Source of the DNA: Pseudomaricurvus sp033283175 | Lineage (GTDB): Bacteria > Pseudomonadota > Gammaproteobacteria > Pseudomonadales > Cellvibrionaceae | Direction of reading: 5' to 3' | DNA: 64,000 nucleotides | Assembly: GCA_033283175.1 (NCBI GenBank) | Contig: JAWMQM010000001.1 | Location: 372,001 to 436,000 of the forward strand | Shown here: piece after piece, positions 1 to 7,455 of the stretch | Layout: each line of letters opens with the position of its first letter | Numbering within the stretch: position 1 is the first letter of the stretch | The notes under the pieces: model-generated | The model's database searches: none | The model's input: only the letters and a program-made list of their open reading frames with translations | What the model was told of the DNA's origin: nothing | Position numbers and translations under genes: made by a program

Positions 1-1051
1 ACCAGGAAGCCAGCGCTTTCTCGTCTGGCCCCTGCCTGGACTCTTTCAGCAGCTCCAGCATCTCTGCCAGTACGCTGTCCACGGCACCCACGATGGGCAC
101 ATCGGCAGCGATGGTCTTGGAGATGGAGGCCGGGTCGATGTCCACATGGATAATCTTGGCGTTGGGGCAGAACTTGCCCGGGGTGTTGGTCACCCGGTCG
201 TCAAAACGCGCACCAATGGCCAGGATCAGGTCACTGTGGTGCATCGCCGTGTTGGCCTCGAAAGTACCGTGCATACCCAGCATGCCGATAAACTGTTTGT
301 CGTTGCCGGGAAACGCGCCCAATCCCATCAGGGTATTGGTGACCGGGAAGTTCAGTTTATGGGCCAGCTCGGTGAGCTGCTCACTGGCATTGCCCAGCAC
401 CACACCACCACCGGAGTAGATCACCGGGCGCTTGGCCTTCAGCAACATCTCCACGGCCTTTTTGATCTGGCCGGTATGACCCTTGCTGATGGGCGTGTAG
501 GAGCGCAGCTTGACCTTCTTCGGCGGATCGTACGGGAACTTCTCCGCCGGATTAACGGTGCTCTTGGGCACGTCAACCACCACCGGGCCGGGACGGCCAG
601 TGTTGGCGATGTAGTAGGCCTTTTTGATAATGGCCGGAATCTCGGAGGCGTGCTTGACCATAAAGCTGTGCTTTACGATGGGACGCGAGATACCCACCAT
701 GTCGGTCTCCTGGAAGGCGTCCTCGCCGATTTTCTCGGCAGGTACCTGGCCAGAGATCACCACCATGGGGATGGAATCTGTATACGCCGTGGCGATACCT
801 GTGATGGCATTGGTGGCACCGGGACCTGAGGTCACCAGTACCGTGCCCACCTTGCCGGTAGCGCGGGTATAGCCGTCTGCCGCGTGGGCGGCGCACTGCT
901 CGTGTCGAACCAGAATGTGCGTGATCTTGTCCTGCTGGAACAGCGCATCATAAATATGCAGCGCCGCACCGCCGGGATAACCGAAGATCAGATCAACACC
1001 TTCTTCCTGGAGGGAGCGAATTAACATTTCGCCGCCAGATAGCATTTCCAC
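1..1051 (-). CDS. ilvB: Acetolactate synthase large subunit (N-terminal part, truncated by window edge)
   Basis: Catalyses the thiamine-diphosphate-dependent first common step of valine, leucine and isoleucine synthesis. About 350 codons are present; the C-terminal part lies beyond base 1. The N-terminus reads MEMLSGGEMLIRSLQEEG, followed by the GYPGGA segment and RHEQCAAHAADGYTRATGK, where the Glu of RHEQ is the conserved ThDP-activating residue, then VTSGPGATN. I chose GTG at 1051 because a GGGGAA/AGG stretch lies just upstream and homologues start at this point; the internal ATG at 1045 is the alternative. The regulatory subunit gene (ilvH/ilvN) would be expected downstream, outside the window. 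It could be called ilvB, ilvI or ilvG; the sequence alone does not separate them. Confidence 0.93.
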   Translation of the reverse strand, partial: MEMLSGGEMLIRSLQEEGVDLIFGYPGGAALHIYDALFQQDKITHILVRHEQCAAHAADGYTRATGKVGTVLVTSGPGATNAITGIATAYTDSIPMVVISGQVPAEKIGEDAFQETDMVGISRPIVKHSFMVKHASEIPAIIKKAYYIANTGRPGPVVVDVPKSTVNPAEKFPYDPPKKVKLRSYTPISKGHTGQIKKAVEMLLKAKRPVIYSGGGVVLGNASEQLTELAHKLNFPVTNTLMGLGAFPGNDKQFIGMLGMHGTFEANTAMHHSDLILAIGARFDDRVTNTPGKFCPNAKIIHVDIDPASISKTIAADVPIVGAVDSVLAEMLELLKESRQGPDEKALASW

Positions 1052-1530
1052 CTGTGTTCCCCTTAACTCAATAATGTGACTGCCAAAACCCCAAAAGGGT
1101 GAGGACCGTTCCACGTCAGACCGTGGCCGGGCTCAATGACAAGTTGGCTAAAGTTTGCCCGAATACACCGCCTGTGGGATAACTCTGCGGCGCAGCGGGC
1201 TGGCCGCGTTGGTGGACGCGCCCAGGCTAACGGGATGGTTCTGCAAGCGGATAGCTTGCGGAGGTAGATGCCTGCACCATGTAATTTAACAATTGGCGCA
1301 GACCAATAACCGAGGGTACGGTAGCAATCTACGGGCCATCTAGTGAAGAGCGGCATTGTCGCAATCCAACCCCCGCTAAGTCAAGGCGCGGCGCGGGTTT
1401 TACGCCGTTTGCGGCCATTTACCTCCCCGCCCGCAGCCCACGGGTGATGGCGATGAGAACAAGTCGTTGGAAGCCACCGGTTTCTCCGGCAATAATAGCG
1501 ACACAAAGCCTCTTGAGGATGATAACAATC
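1052..1530. other. Intergenic region / ilv leader, no convincing gene
   Basis: About 480 bases between the divergent ilvB and the DUF4124 gene. Minus-strand reading is open from 1356 to 1063, but the translation is rich in Arg, Cys and Trp with no recognisable motif, so I do not call it. On the minus strand there is a small hairpin, GCAAGC/GCTTGC at 1243-1259. No Ile/Leu/Val-rich leader peptide of the classical ilv attenuator type was found. A TTGGTC-17-TACATG element on the minus strand near 1280-1310 could be the ilvB promoter, but the match is weak. Confidence 0.4.
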
Positions 1531-1983
1531 ATGGAACAGAAACGTCCCTTCACCGCCCTTCCCCTGCTGGTCGCAGCCACCTGCCTGGTGCTCGGCATCA
1601 GCGCCCAGGCGGCGCAGGAGTTTTACAAATGGAAAGACAAGGATGGCGTGACCCACTACAGCGCCACCCCACCCAAGTCGGAAACCGAAGACGCGGAAAC
1701 CGTACGCACCACCAACCTCAACCCGGGTGGTGACGAGGCCGACAGCGAGGCAGACGAACAGGGCGAGGAGCGCGCAGACAACAGCAGCGCGGATAGCAAA
1801 GCCGACGGTGATCAACCACCCAAGGATGCGGCCGCCTGCGAATCCGCCCGCAAAAACCTGGATACCCTGGGGTCCTCCCCCCGCATCCGGGTACCGGACG
1901 GCGACAGCTACCGCTACCTGACTCCCAACGAGATCCAGGAGCAGAAATCGGCCAACCAGCAGATCGTCGACCTCAACTGCTGA
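1531..1983 (+). CDS. DUF4124 domain-containing exported protein
   Basis: A 150-residue protein with an N-terminal signal peptide (hydrophobic segment about residues 9-25, cleavage likely after SAQA). Next comes the DUF4124 signature FYKWKDKDGVTHYSATPP at the mature N-terminus. After it lies a low-complexity acidic and Ser/Asp/Glu-rich linker (about residues 50-100), then a conserved-looking C-terminal tail. DUF4124 proteins are periplasmic, common in gammaproteobacteria and of unknown function. I chose ATG 1531, 12 bases after GAGGA; an in-frame ATG at 1519 abuts the same GAGGA and is less likely. The gene stands alone between ilvB and the exonuclease gene. Confidence 0.8.
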   Translation: MEQKRPFTALPLLVAATCLVLGISAQAAQEFYKWKDKDGVTHYSATPPKSETEDAETVRTTNLNPGGDEADSEADEQGEERADNSSADSKADGDQPPKDAAACESARKNLDTLGSSPRIRVPDGDSYRYLTPNEIQEQKSANQQIVDLNC

Positions 1984-1998
1984 TTGTCGGATAAGGGG

Positions 1999-2697
1999 TC
2001 ACAGCAAGTCCCCCAAGCGCACATCACCCCCCTTGTGAGCCACCTGCGCCAGCAACAGCTGGGCGGTGGCCAGGGCATCGCTCAAGGCGTTATGCACGGT
2101 GCCCGGCGGCAATCCGTAACGGGAACAGCAACTGCTGAGACGCAGCGCATTGCGCACCAGCGGCACATGCTTGTGTTCAAGGGTGCGCTTTTCGATGGCC
2201 ATGGTGTCCACCACCGGCATCAACAGCGGCAGGCGGAAACTGCGCCAGCAGGCACGGTTGAGAAAGGCCAGATCCAGCGGCGCATGGTGAAAGACCAGCA
2301 CCCGCCCGCAGGCGGCCTGCAGCAACTCCAGCAGCGCCTCCGCCTCGGTCATCCCCTCTTCCAGCTCGCAGTCACGCAGCTGATGCACCGTGGCACTCTC
2401 CCCAACCCCCTTCTCCGGGCGGATCAGGATATGTCGGGCAGACTGCAATGGCACGCGCCCGGCGCGGATCACTACCCATCCCAGGCTCAGCAGCTCCGAG
2501 TCCTTTACCTGCAAGCCTGAGGTTTCCGCATCCACCACCAGAAACTCCTGCTCCCGCCAGGGGGTGCGGCTTTTCAACGGTGACTTGCGCCAGATGTCAT
2601 GCAGCAACTCCGCCCGCTGCTCCTGCGGGCGATTGCGGCTCTTGCGCAGCAGCTCCCAGTAAGCGCGGCGCACCTCCAGTGTGAATCCCCGTGGCAT
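1999..2697 (-). CDS. DnaQ-like 3'-5' exonuclease (DEDDh family)
   Basis: A 232-residue DEDDh exonuclease. Motif I is VVDAETSGL (Asp/Glu), motif II is HHAPLDLAFLN (Asp), and motif III is HNALSDALATAQLL (His and Asp), so all four metal-binding acidic residues and the general-base His are present. The basic N-terminal stretch of about 60 residues precedes the catalytic fold. I chose ATG 2697, four bases after the DUF294 stop at 2702; longer reading frames upstream would overlap that gene heavily. The tight spacing suggests translational coupling with the cNMP/CBS/DUF294 gene. Such exonucleases are commonly annotated as polymerase III epsilon-like, but this is not replicative dnaQ; the substrate is unknown, and its place at the end of a symporter-regulator operon is unexplained. 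Confidence 0.88.
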   Translation of the reverse strand: MPRGFTLEVRRAYWELLRKSRNRPQEQRAELLHDIWRKSPLKSRTPWREQEFLVVDAETSGLQVKDSELLSLGWVVIRAGRVPLQSARHILIRPEKGVGESATVHQLRDCELEEGMTEAEALLELLQAACGRVLVFHHAPLDLAFLNRACWRSFRLPLLMPVVDTMAIEKRTLEHKHVPLVRNALRLSSCCSRYGLPPGTVHNALSDALATAQLLLAQVAHKGGDVRLGDLL

Positions 2698-2701
2698 GGA
2701 G

Positions 2702-4591
2702 TCAGAGTCCCGGACGGTAACGCAACCGCACCGTCTGCTGGGCGTCCTTGACCACCCCAAAGGCATCCCGCAACTGCTTGCGCACCAGTTTCGACAGTTC
2801 GTCGGGGTTGAGGTAGTTGCTGGTTCGCTGCCCCGCCACCAACTGCTGGGCCTGGGCCTCCAGCCGGGCCTGCATGATCACCTGCAGCGCATCCTGCAGG
2901 TTGCGGCTGTCACTGATGCTCATACAACGGGATTCCGCCAGCGCCTTGAGGCGGGCAAAAGTATTCACCTGCGGAAGGCCATTGGCCAGCGCGTGAATGC
3001 GTACGATATCGACAATGGGAATCACCGCCCGCTTCTTCAGGTTCAGCTGGTCGCGATGCTCGCCATCATGCTCCACCACAAAGCGCCGGAAAATCCCCAG
3101 CGGCGGCGGTGAATCCAGCACGTTTTCCGCCAGTGCAGCGAGGAAAATGGAGTTGCCCCTGGTGCGCCGCAACATATGTTGTTGCAACTGCAGCCCCAGC
3201 TGCTCATCGCCGTACACCGGACGGATATCAAAAAAGATGGAGACCCGCATCAGGGCATCGGCCGTGGGACTACGTGACCAGCGATCCACGGTTTCAAACC
3301 AGTTATGCAGTGGCTGACGCCATTCATCCGTGGTGGCCATAATGCCGCCGGGGCAGTATTTGTAACCACACTCGTTGAGGCCGTCACACACCCGCCGCGA
3401 CAACTGGCGATACCACTCCAGGTCCTGCTCGCGGACACTGTCGGCAATCACCAGGGCGTTGTCCTGGTCACCACCCAGCAGCTGCTCTTCCCGCCCCTGG
3501 GAACCGAAGCCCAGCCAGCAGTAAGGTGCCGGCGGCGGCCCTAACTCCTCTTCGGCCAGGCGGATAAGGCGGATGGTTACCGCATCGCTGATGGCGGTGA
3601 GCATATGGCTGACCTGATGCACCCGCGTGCCCGCCTCGGCCCACTGGATCAACAAGTCGGGTATGGCCGACAGAATACCCTTGATCTCGGCAGCACTGCG
3701 CTTGCGCCCCAGGTGCTGCACCATGTGCACGGGATCATTGCGGCGCGCCAGCATCAGGTCCGATGAGGTGAGAATTCCCAGCACTTTGCCCGCACAGCAA
3801 CCGGATTCCCCCGCCGCTTCCGGATCCCTGTCCGCCACCGGAATATGATGGTAGCCCTTCTGCGTCATAAACAGGGTGGCGTCGAACAGGGTGGCATCAC
3901 TGCAGAGGGTTTCCGGCGCGGCAGTCATGATGTCGGCGATGGGCCGCGACATATCGATGGCCTCGGCCACCGCACGGGAGCGCAGGTCGCGATCGGTAAC
4001 AATACCCCGCAGCTGATCGCCCTCCATCACCAGCACCGATGACACCCGGTGCTCGGTCATGCGCTGGGCGGTGAACTGAATGGATTGATTGGGACGCACG
4101 GTAATCAGCCGCTGGCTCATGATATCGCGGATACCGCGCGTCATCTCCGAGGAGGCGTCTTCCCGTCGCGCCGCCCGCCGCACCCGGCGGCTGCGCTGGC
4201 TGTGGAAGAAGCGATCAAACTCTCGGTGCTCCTTGCGCAGTTCCTGATAGCGAGCCTCAGGCACCAGATAGATCAGCGAATCCTCAATCAAGGTGGCGCG
4301 GATATCCGGCTGCTCCTGTGCCAGGCCGCGCAGGTTAAACGACACAGCCTCGCCAAAGCGATCAACCAGCTGGCCACTCTCGGTACGCAGCTCGGCTGCG
4401 CCACTGCGCACGATCCGCAGGCCGCCGTCGTCATCCGGTTTGAATACATGCCCGCGGCGAAAGTAGGTCACCTCCAGGGACGGCAGGACGGCGTCAAGCT
4501 CCCTGTCACTCAGCTGGTCAAACGGAATGCACTGCACCAGAAACTCGCGAATCGCATTCAGTTCGGGATTATGCCTTGTCTCTTCGTTCAC
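2702..4591 (-). CDS. Cyclic-nucleotide-binding/CBS/DUF294 nucleotidyltransferase-like signalling protein
   Basis: A 629-residue cytoplasmic protein in three parts. An N-terminal cNMP-binding-like beta-barrel spans about residues 15-130. A CBS domain pair spans about 155-285 (ITVRPNQSIQFTAQRMTEH, VTDRDLRSR, then MTAAPETLCSDATLFDAT). A GlnD-like nucleotidyltransferase domain follows, with GFGSQGREEQLLGGDQDNAL at about 360-380, then the DUF294 C-terminal domain. The GS and DxD residues of the transferase motif are intact. Start is GTG 4591 with GGAG six bases upstream. Family members often sit beside ActP-like symporters and DEDDh exonucleases, as here, and are presumed to sense nucleotides or energy state. 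The reaction is unknown; nucleotidylation of a partner is inference. Confidence 0.87.
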   Translation of the reverse strand: MNEETRHNPELNAIREFLVQCIPFDQLSDRELDAVLPSLEVTYFRRGHVFKPDDDGGLRIVRSGAAELRTESGQLVDRFGEAVSFNLRGLAQEQPDIRATLIEDSLIYLVPEARYQELRKEHREFDRFFHSQRSRRVRRAARREDASSEMTRGIRDIMSQRLITVRPNQSIQFTAQRMTEHRVSSVLVMEGDQLRGIVTDRDLRSRAVAEAIDMSRPIADIMTAAPETLCSDATLFDATLFMTQKGYHHIPVADRDPEAAGESGCCAGKVLGILTSSDLMLARRNDPVHMVQHLGRKRSAAEIKGILSAIPDLLIQWAEAGTRVHQVSHMLTAISDAVTIRLIRLAEEELGPPPAPYCWLGFGSQGREEQLLGGDQDNALVIADSVREQDLEWYRQLSRRVCDGLNECGYKYCPGGIMATTDEWRQPLHNWFETVDRWSRSPTADALMRVSIFFDIRPVYGDEQLGLQLQQHMLRRTRGNSIFLAALAENVLDSPPPLGIFRRFVVEHDGEHRDQLNLKKRAVIPIVDIVRIHALANGLPQVNTFARLKALAESRCMSISDSRNLQDALQVIMQARLEAQAQQLVAGQRTSNYLNPDELSKLVRKQLRDAFGVVKDAQQTVRLRYRPGL

Positions 4592-4630
4592 CGGTTTCTC
4601 CCCATCCAGAGACAGTCCACGATGGGCGTG

Positions 4631-5137
4631 TCAGTGCTCCGTCTCGCGACGAAAATCCTTGCCAAAGATAGTGGCATATTCGCTGAACATCAGTGGAGCC
4701 TCGCCGTAGTACCAGGCCTGGTTGACGGCAACGGCCACACGCACTTCTGCACCACTGGTCTGAGGGGGTAACTGCAACTGCCACACAAGGCCCTGGGGAT
4801 CCTCCGCCCGCATCGGCTGCGGTGGATTACTGCCGTCACTGCTTACTTGCGAGATCAGAGCGGCGTCGAGGGGGAAAACAGATTCCAGACGCAATTGCAG
4901 GTTGCCACCACCGGCATCGGTAGCGGTAAGAGTTAGCTTGAAGTCGCCATTTTTCATCACACACTGGCCACTCTGGTAACGGCAGTTGGGTAGCGCCACC
5001 AGCTCGTAGTGTCCACCAGCCTGGGCGGCATGGGGTTCCTCCGACACCATGGAGTCCACAGTGAAGTAGCCGAGTATGGCCAGGATGGGGGTTACAATCA
5101 GGGCGACCACGACATGTTTGTTTGTCAGGATGCTCAA
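4631..5137 (-). CDS. Single-pass inner-membrane protein of unknown function
   Basis: About 168 residues. One N-terminal membrane segment (VVVALIVTPILAILGYF, about residues 8-25) is followed by a periplasmic-looking domain containing two Cys (PNCRYQSGQC) that could form a disulfide. The overall shape (membrane anchor plus beta-rich domain) resembles FixH-like or copper-related accessory proteins, but I see no diagnostic motif and leave it unnamed. No ATG fits: TTG 5137 has GAGAGG seven bases upstream and begins just before the membrane segment, so I chose it. The gene lies between the symporter and DUF294 genes, 39 bases before the latter, and probably belongs to their transcript. Confidence 0.65.
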   Translation of the reverse strand: MSILTNKHVVVALIVTPILAILGYFTVDSMVSEEPHAAQAGGHYELVALPNCRYQSGQCVMKNGDFKLTLTATDAGGGNLQLRLESVFPLDAALISQVSSDGSNPPQPMRAEDPQGLVWQLQLPPQTSGAEVRVAVAVNQAWYYGEAPLMFSEYATIFGKDFRRETEH

Positions 5138-5166
5138 CAGACACCTCTCATTATTCTGACAAGGAA

Positions 5167-5192
5167 GATAAGCGTTACAGGGAATGCTTATC
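5167..5192. promoter_or_regulatory. Inverted repeat, possible operator
   Basis: GATAAGC and GCTTATC (7/7) are separated by 12 bases. The repeat lies between the candidate promoter at 5210-5239 and the TTG start at 5137, the position expected for an operator or leader hairpin. Function is inferred only from position and symmetry. Confidence 0.35.
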
Positions 5193-5209
5193 GTGAGCGA
5201 ACAGTGATC

Positions 5210-5239
5210 ACTATGCTTGCAACGCTGCAAAGCGGTCAA
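5210..5239 (-). promoter_or_regulatory. Candidate sigma-70 promoter for the 4631-5137 gene
   Basis: On the minus strand TTGACC (5239-5234), an 18-base spacer and CATAGT (5215-5210). It lies just after the symporter terminator and about 70 bases before the gene start, so the downstream genes (membrane protein, DUF294, exonuclease) can be transcribed independently of the symporter. Confidence 0.4.
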
Positions 5240-5276
5240 CTCACAACTGTTCAATTTTAAAAGGCAGACACACAAA

Positions 5277-5294
5277 AGGCCCCCGCAGGGGCCT
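5277..5294 (-). terminator. Intrinsic terminator after symporter gene
   Basis: Stem AGGCCCC/GGGGCCT with a four-base loop, followed on the minus strand by TTTTGTG. It lies 21 bases beyond the stop of the symporter gene. Confidence 0.75.
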
Positions 5295-5314
5295 CTGTGT
5301 TGACTCAGGGTAAA

Positions 5315-7045
5315 TCAGTGCCCGTGGGCATCGGCTACACCAGTTGGAACACGGATATGTTCAACCAGATCCTGAACTTCCTGTGGAGGCTGCTGGGTGG
5401 ACAGGGACACACCATAAGCTACCGCAAAGTTCACCAGCGCACCGATGGTACCAAAGGCGTTAGGCTCGATACCCAGGAACCAGTTCTGCGGCATGCTGCC
5501 CATAAACTCGGTACCGGGGATAAACATGATGCCTTTGTGCTGGAACACGTAGAGCAGGGTTACGGCGATACCGGCCACCATACCGGCGATAGCACCCTCT
5601 TTGTTCACACGCTTACTGAAGATACCCATCATCAGTACCGGGAAGATAGAGGAGGCCGCCAGACCAAAGGCCAGGGCCACCGTACCTGCCGCAAAGTCAG
5701 GCGGGTTGTATCCCAGGTAGCCCGCACCGCAAATGGCCAGCGCCATGGCAATCCGCGACGCAGTCAACTCCGTTTTCTCGCTGATCTGCGGTGCAAATAC
5801 CCCTTTCAGCAAGTCGTGGGAGATGGCCGAGGAGATCGCCAGCAGCAGACCTGCAGCGGTAGACAGTGCCGCAGCCAGACCACCAGCAGCCACCAGGGCA
5901 ATTACCCAGTTAGGCAGGCGGGCAATCTCGGGATTGGCCAGTACCATGATGTCGTTATCCACTTTCACCATCTCGTTGGTGGACGCATCGGCGGTGTACT
6001 GGATACGACCGTCACCGTTCTTGTCTTCATACTGCAACAGACCGGTTTTCTCCCAGTTCTTGAACCACTGAGGGCGCTCATCGTAGGTAATGTGCTTACC
6101 GGACGCAGGCTCAATGGTATTGATCAGGTTCAGGCGAGCCATACCAGCCACGGCAGGTGCGGTGGTGTAGAGGATAGCGATGAATACCAGGGCCCAACCC
6201 GCAGAAGAACGGGCGTCTTTCACTTTAGGCACAGTGAAGAAGCGGATAATCACGTGCGGCAGACCGGCGGTACCAATCATCAGCGACAGGGTGTAGACGA
6301 ACATGTTGGTCATGCTCAGTCGCGGTGTGGTGGTGTACTCAGCCCAACCCAATTCCGTCACCACCTGATCGAGTCGATCCAGCAGATAGGTATCGGTACC
6401 CGTCAATGTACTACCCAGACCCAGCTGTGGCAGTGGGTTGCCGGTCAGGTTCAGGGAGATAAAGATAGCCGGAATGGTGTAGGCGAAAATCAGTACACAG
6501 TACTGGGCAATCTGGGTGTAGGTAATCCCCTTCATGCCACCGAGAACGGCATAGAAGAACACGATCACCATACCCACCAGCAGACCGGTTTCGTAGCTCA
6601 CTTCCAGGAAGCGGGAGAAGGCCACGCCCACACCTTTCATCTGGCCGATAACGTAGGTTACAGAACAGATGATCAGGCAGATCACAGCCACGATACGTGC
6701 CGTGCGGGAGTAGAAGCGGTCACCGATAAACTCAGGCACGGTAAACTTGCCGTACTTGCGCAGGTAAGGTGCCAGCAACATCGCCAGGATAACATAACCA
6801 CCGGTCCAGCCCATCAGGAACACGGAGCCGCCGTAGCCCATAAAGGCGATCAGGCCGGCCATGGAGATAAAGGAAGCTGCAGACATCCAGTCAGCCGCTG
6901 TCGCCATACCGTTGGAGATCGGGTGTACACCACCACCCGCGACGTAGAAGTCCTTGGTAGAACCGGCACGCGCCCAGAAGGCGATACCGAGATAGAGTGC
7001 GAATGAGAGACCTACAACGATGTAGGTCATTGTTTTCAGATCCAT
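5315..7045 (-). CDS. Sodium:solute symporter, ActP-like (VC_2705 subfamily)
   Basis: A 576-residue SLC5/SSS-family transporter with about 13 predicted membrane helices. The N-terminus reads MDLKTMTYIVVGLSFALYLG; the family segment FYVAGGGVHPISNGMATAADWMSAASF, broken here for length, covers about residues 33-59. Also visible are GGMKGITYTQ, GTAGLPHVIIRFFTVP and AAALSTAAGLLLAISS. An extracytoplasmic insert at about 325-365 contains DKNGDGRIQY (Asp341), an EF-hand-like loop. Start ATG 7045 has GAGGTGA upstream. It lies 14 bases after the DUF4212 gene; that pair is the two-component symporter known from Vibrio and Shewanella, which is under CrbSR control. The substrate is probably acetate or another short carboxylate; that is inferred from family and neighbours. 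Confidence 0.92.
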   Translation of the reverse strand: MDLKTMTYIVVGLSFALYLGIAFWARAGSTKDFYVAGGGVHPISNGMATAADWMSAASFISMAGLIAFMGYGGSVFLMGWTGGYVILAMLLAPYLRKYGKFTVPEFIGDRFYSRTARIVAVICLIICSVTYVIGQMKGVGVAFSRFLEVSYETGLLVGMVIVFFYAVLGGMKGITYTQIAQYCVLIFAYTIPAIFISLNLTGNPLPQLGLGSTLTGTDTYLLDRLDQVVTELGWAEYTTTPRLSMTNMFVYTLSLMIGTAGLPHVIIRFFTVPKVKDARSSAGWALVFIAILYTTAPAVAGMARLNLINTIEPASGKHITYDERPQWFKNWEKTGLLQYEDKNGDGRIQYTADASTNEMVKVDNDIMVLANPEIARLPNWVIALVAAGGLAAALSTAAGLLLAISSAISHDLLKGVFAPQISEKTELTASRIAMALAICGAGYLGYNPPDFAAGTVALAFGLAASSIFPVLMMGIFSKRVNKEGAIAGMVAGIAVTLLYVFQHKGIMFIPGTEFMGSMPQNWFLGIEPNAFGTIGALVNFAVAYGVSLSTQQPPQEVQDLVEHIRVPTGVADAHGH

Positions 7046-7059
7046 GATCTCACCTCTTA

Positions 7060-7326
7060 TTATTCGTCGTGGACGCCGTATTTACGGTCAAGGGCGCCCA
7101 TTTTCTTGGCGTAGTAATAGATCAGTACCACAAAGGTGTAGATTGAGCCTTGCTGGGCAAACCAGAAGCCCAGTTTGTATCCACCGATCTGAATATTGTT
7201 AAGCACATCCACCAACAGGATGCCGCAACCGAAAGAGACCACAAACCAGATGATCATCAGTTTGACCATCAGGCTCAGGTTCTCTTTCCAGTAAGCTTTG
7301 GCATCGTCTTCTGACTTAAAAGCCAT
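7060..7326 (-). CDS. DUF4212 symporter small subunit
   Basis: An 88-residue inner-membrane protein with two hydrophobic segments: about 19-43 (MVKLMIIWFVVSFGCGILLV) and 55-75 (GFWFAQQGSIYTFVVLIYYY). This is the DUF4212 / putative solute:sodium symporter small-subunit family, which occurs almost always directly before a VC_2705-type symporter, as here. ATG 7326 was chosen because GGAGG lies nine bases upstream. The family is presumed to assemble with the symporter. Confidence 0.9.
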   Translation of the reverse strand: MAFKSEDDAKAYWKENLSLMVKLMIIWFVVSFGCGILLVDVLNNIQIGGYKLGFWFAQQGSIYTFVVLIYYYAKKMGALDRKYGVHDE

Positions 7327-7389
7327 GAGAGCTTCCTCCAACTTATAGTTATTTGACCCTGACAGTGTCGCCAAACACCTTGACAGCGG

Positions 7390-7407
7390 CCATTGGACAT
7401 TGGTCTA
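7390..7407 (-). promoter_or_regulatory. Candidate CrbR box upstream of DUF4212-symporter operon
   Basis: On the minus strand TAGACCAATGTCCAATGG, 64 bases upstream of the DUF4212 start. It matches the two sites before the porin gene at 15 or more of 18 positions. Assignment to the neighbouring LuxR-type regulator is inference from co-occurrence. Confidence 0.5.
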
Positions 7408-7410
7408 GGA

Positions 7411-7436
7411 GCACGGTGCTGAGTTCAGCACCGTGC
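7411..7436 (-). terminator. Hairpin terminator after porin gene
   Basis: A perfect 12-base inverted repeat, GCACGGTGCTGA/TCAGCACCGTGC, 20 bases after the porin stop on the minus strand. No strong U-run follows, so it may act mainly as an mRNA 3' end stabiliser. It also separates the porin from the DUF4212 promoter region. Confidence 0.65.
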
Positions 7437-7455
7437 CGTGTTTGCCTTACGGGAT

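Noticed and set aside
1243..1259. Classical ilv attenuator in front of ilvB
   Set aside because: A small hairpin exists, but there is no Ile/Val/Leu-rich leader peptide and no T-run.
1063..1356. 97-codon minus-strand frame upstream of ilvB
   Set aside because: Composition (Arg, Trp, Cys, Pro) is that of a random GC-rich frame; no ribosome site or motif, and it ends next to the ilvB leader.
5297..7006. 569-codon plus-strand frame opposite the symporter
   Set aside because: It is His/Gln/Gly-rich antisense shadow of a clearly recognised transporter gene; similar shadows occur opposite clpB, ileS, obgE and pqiB.
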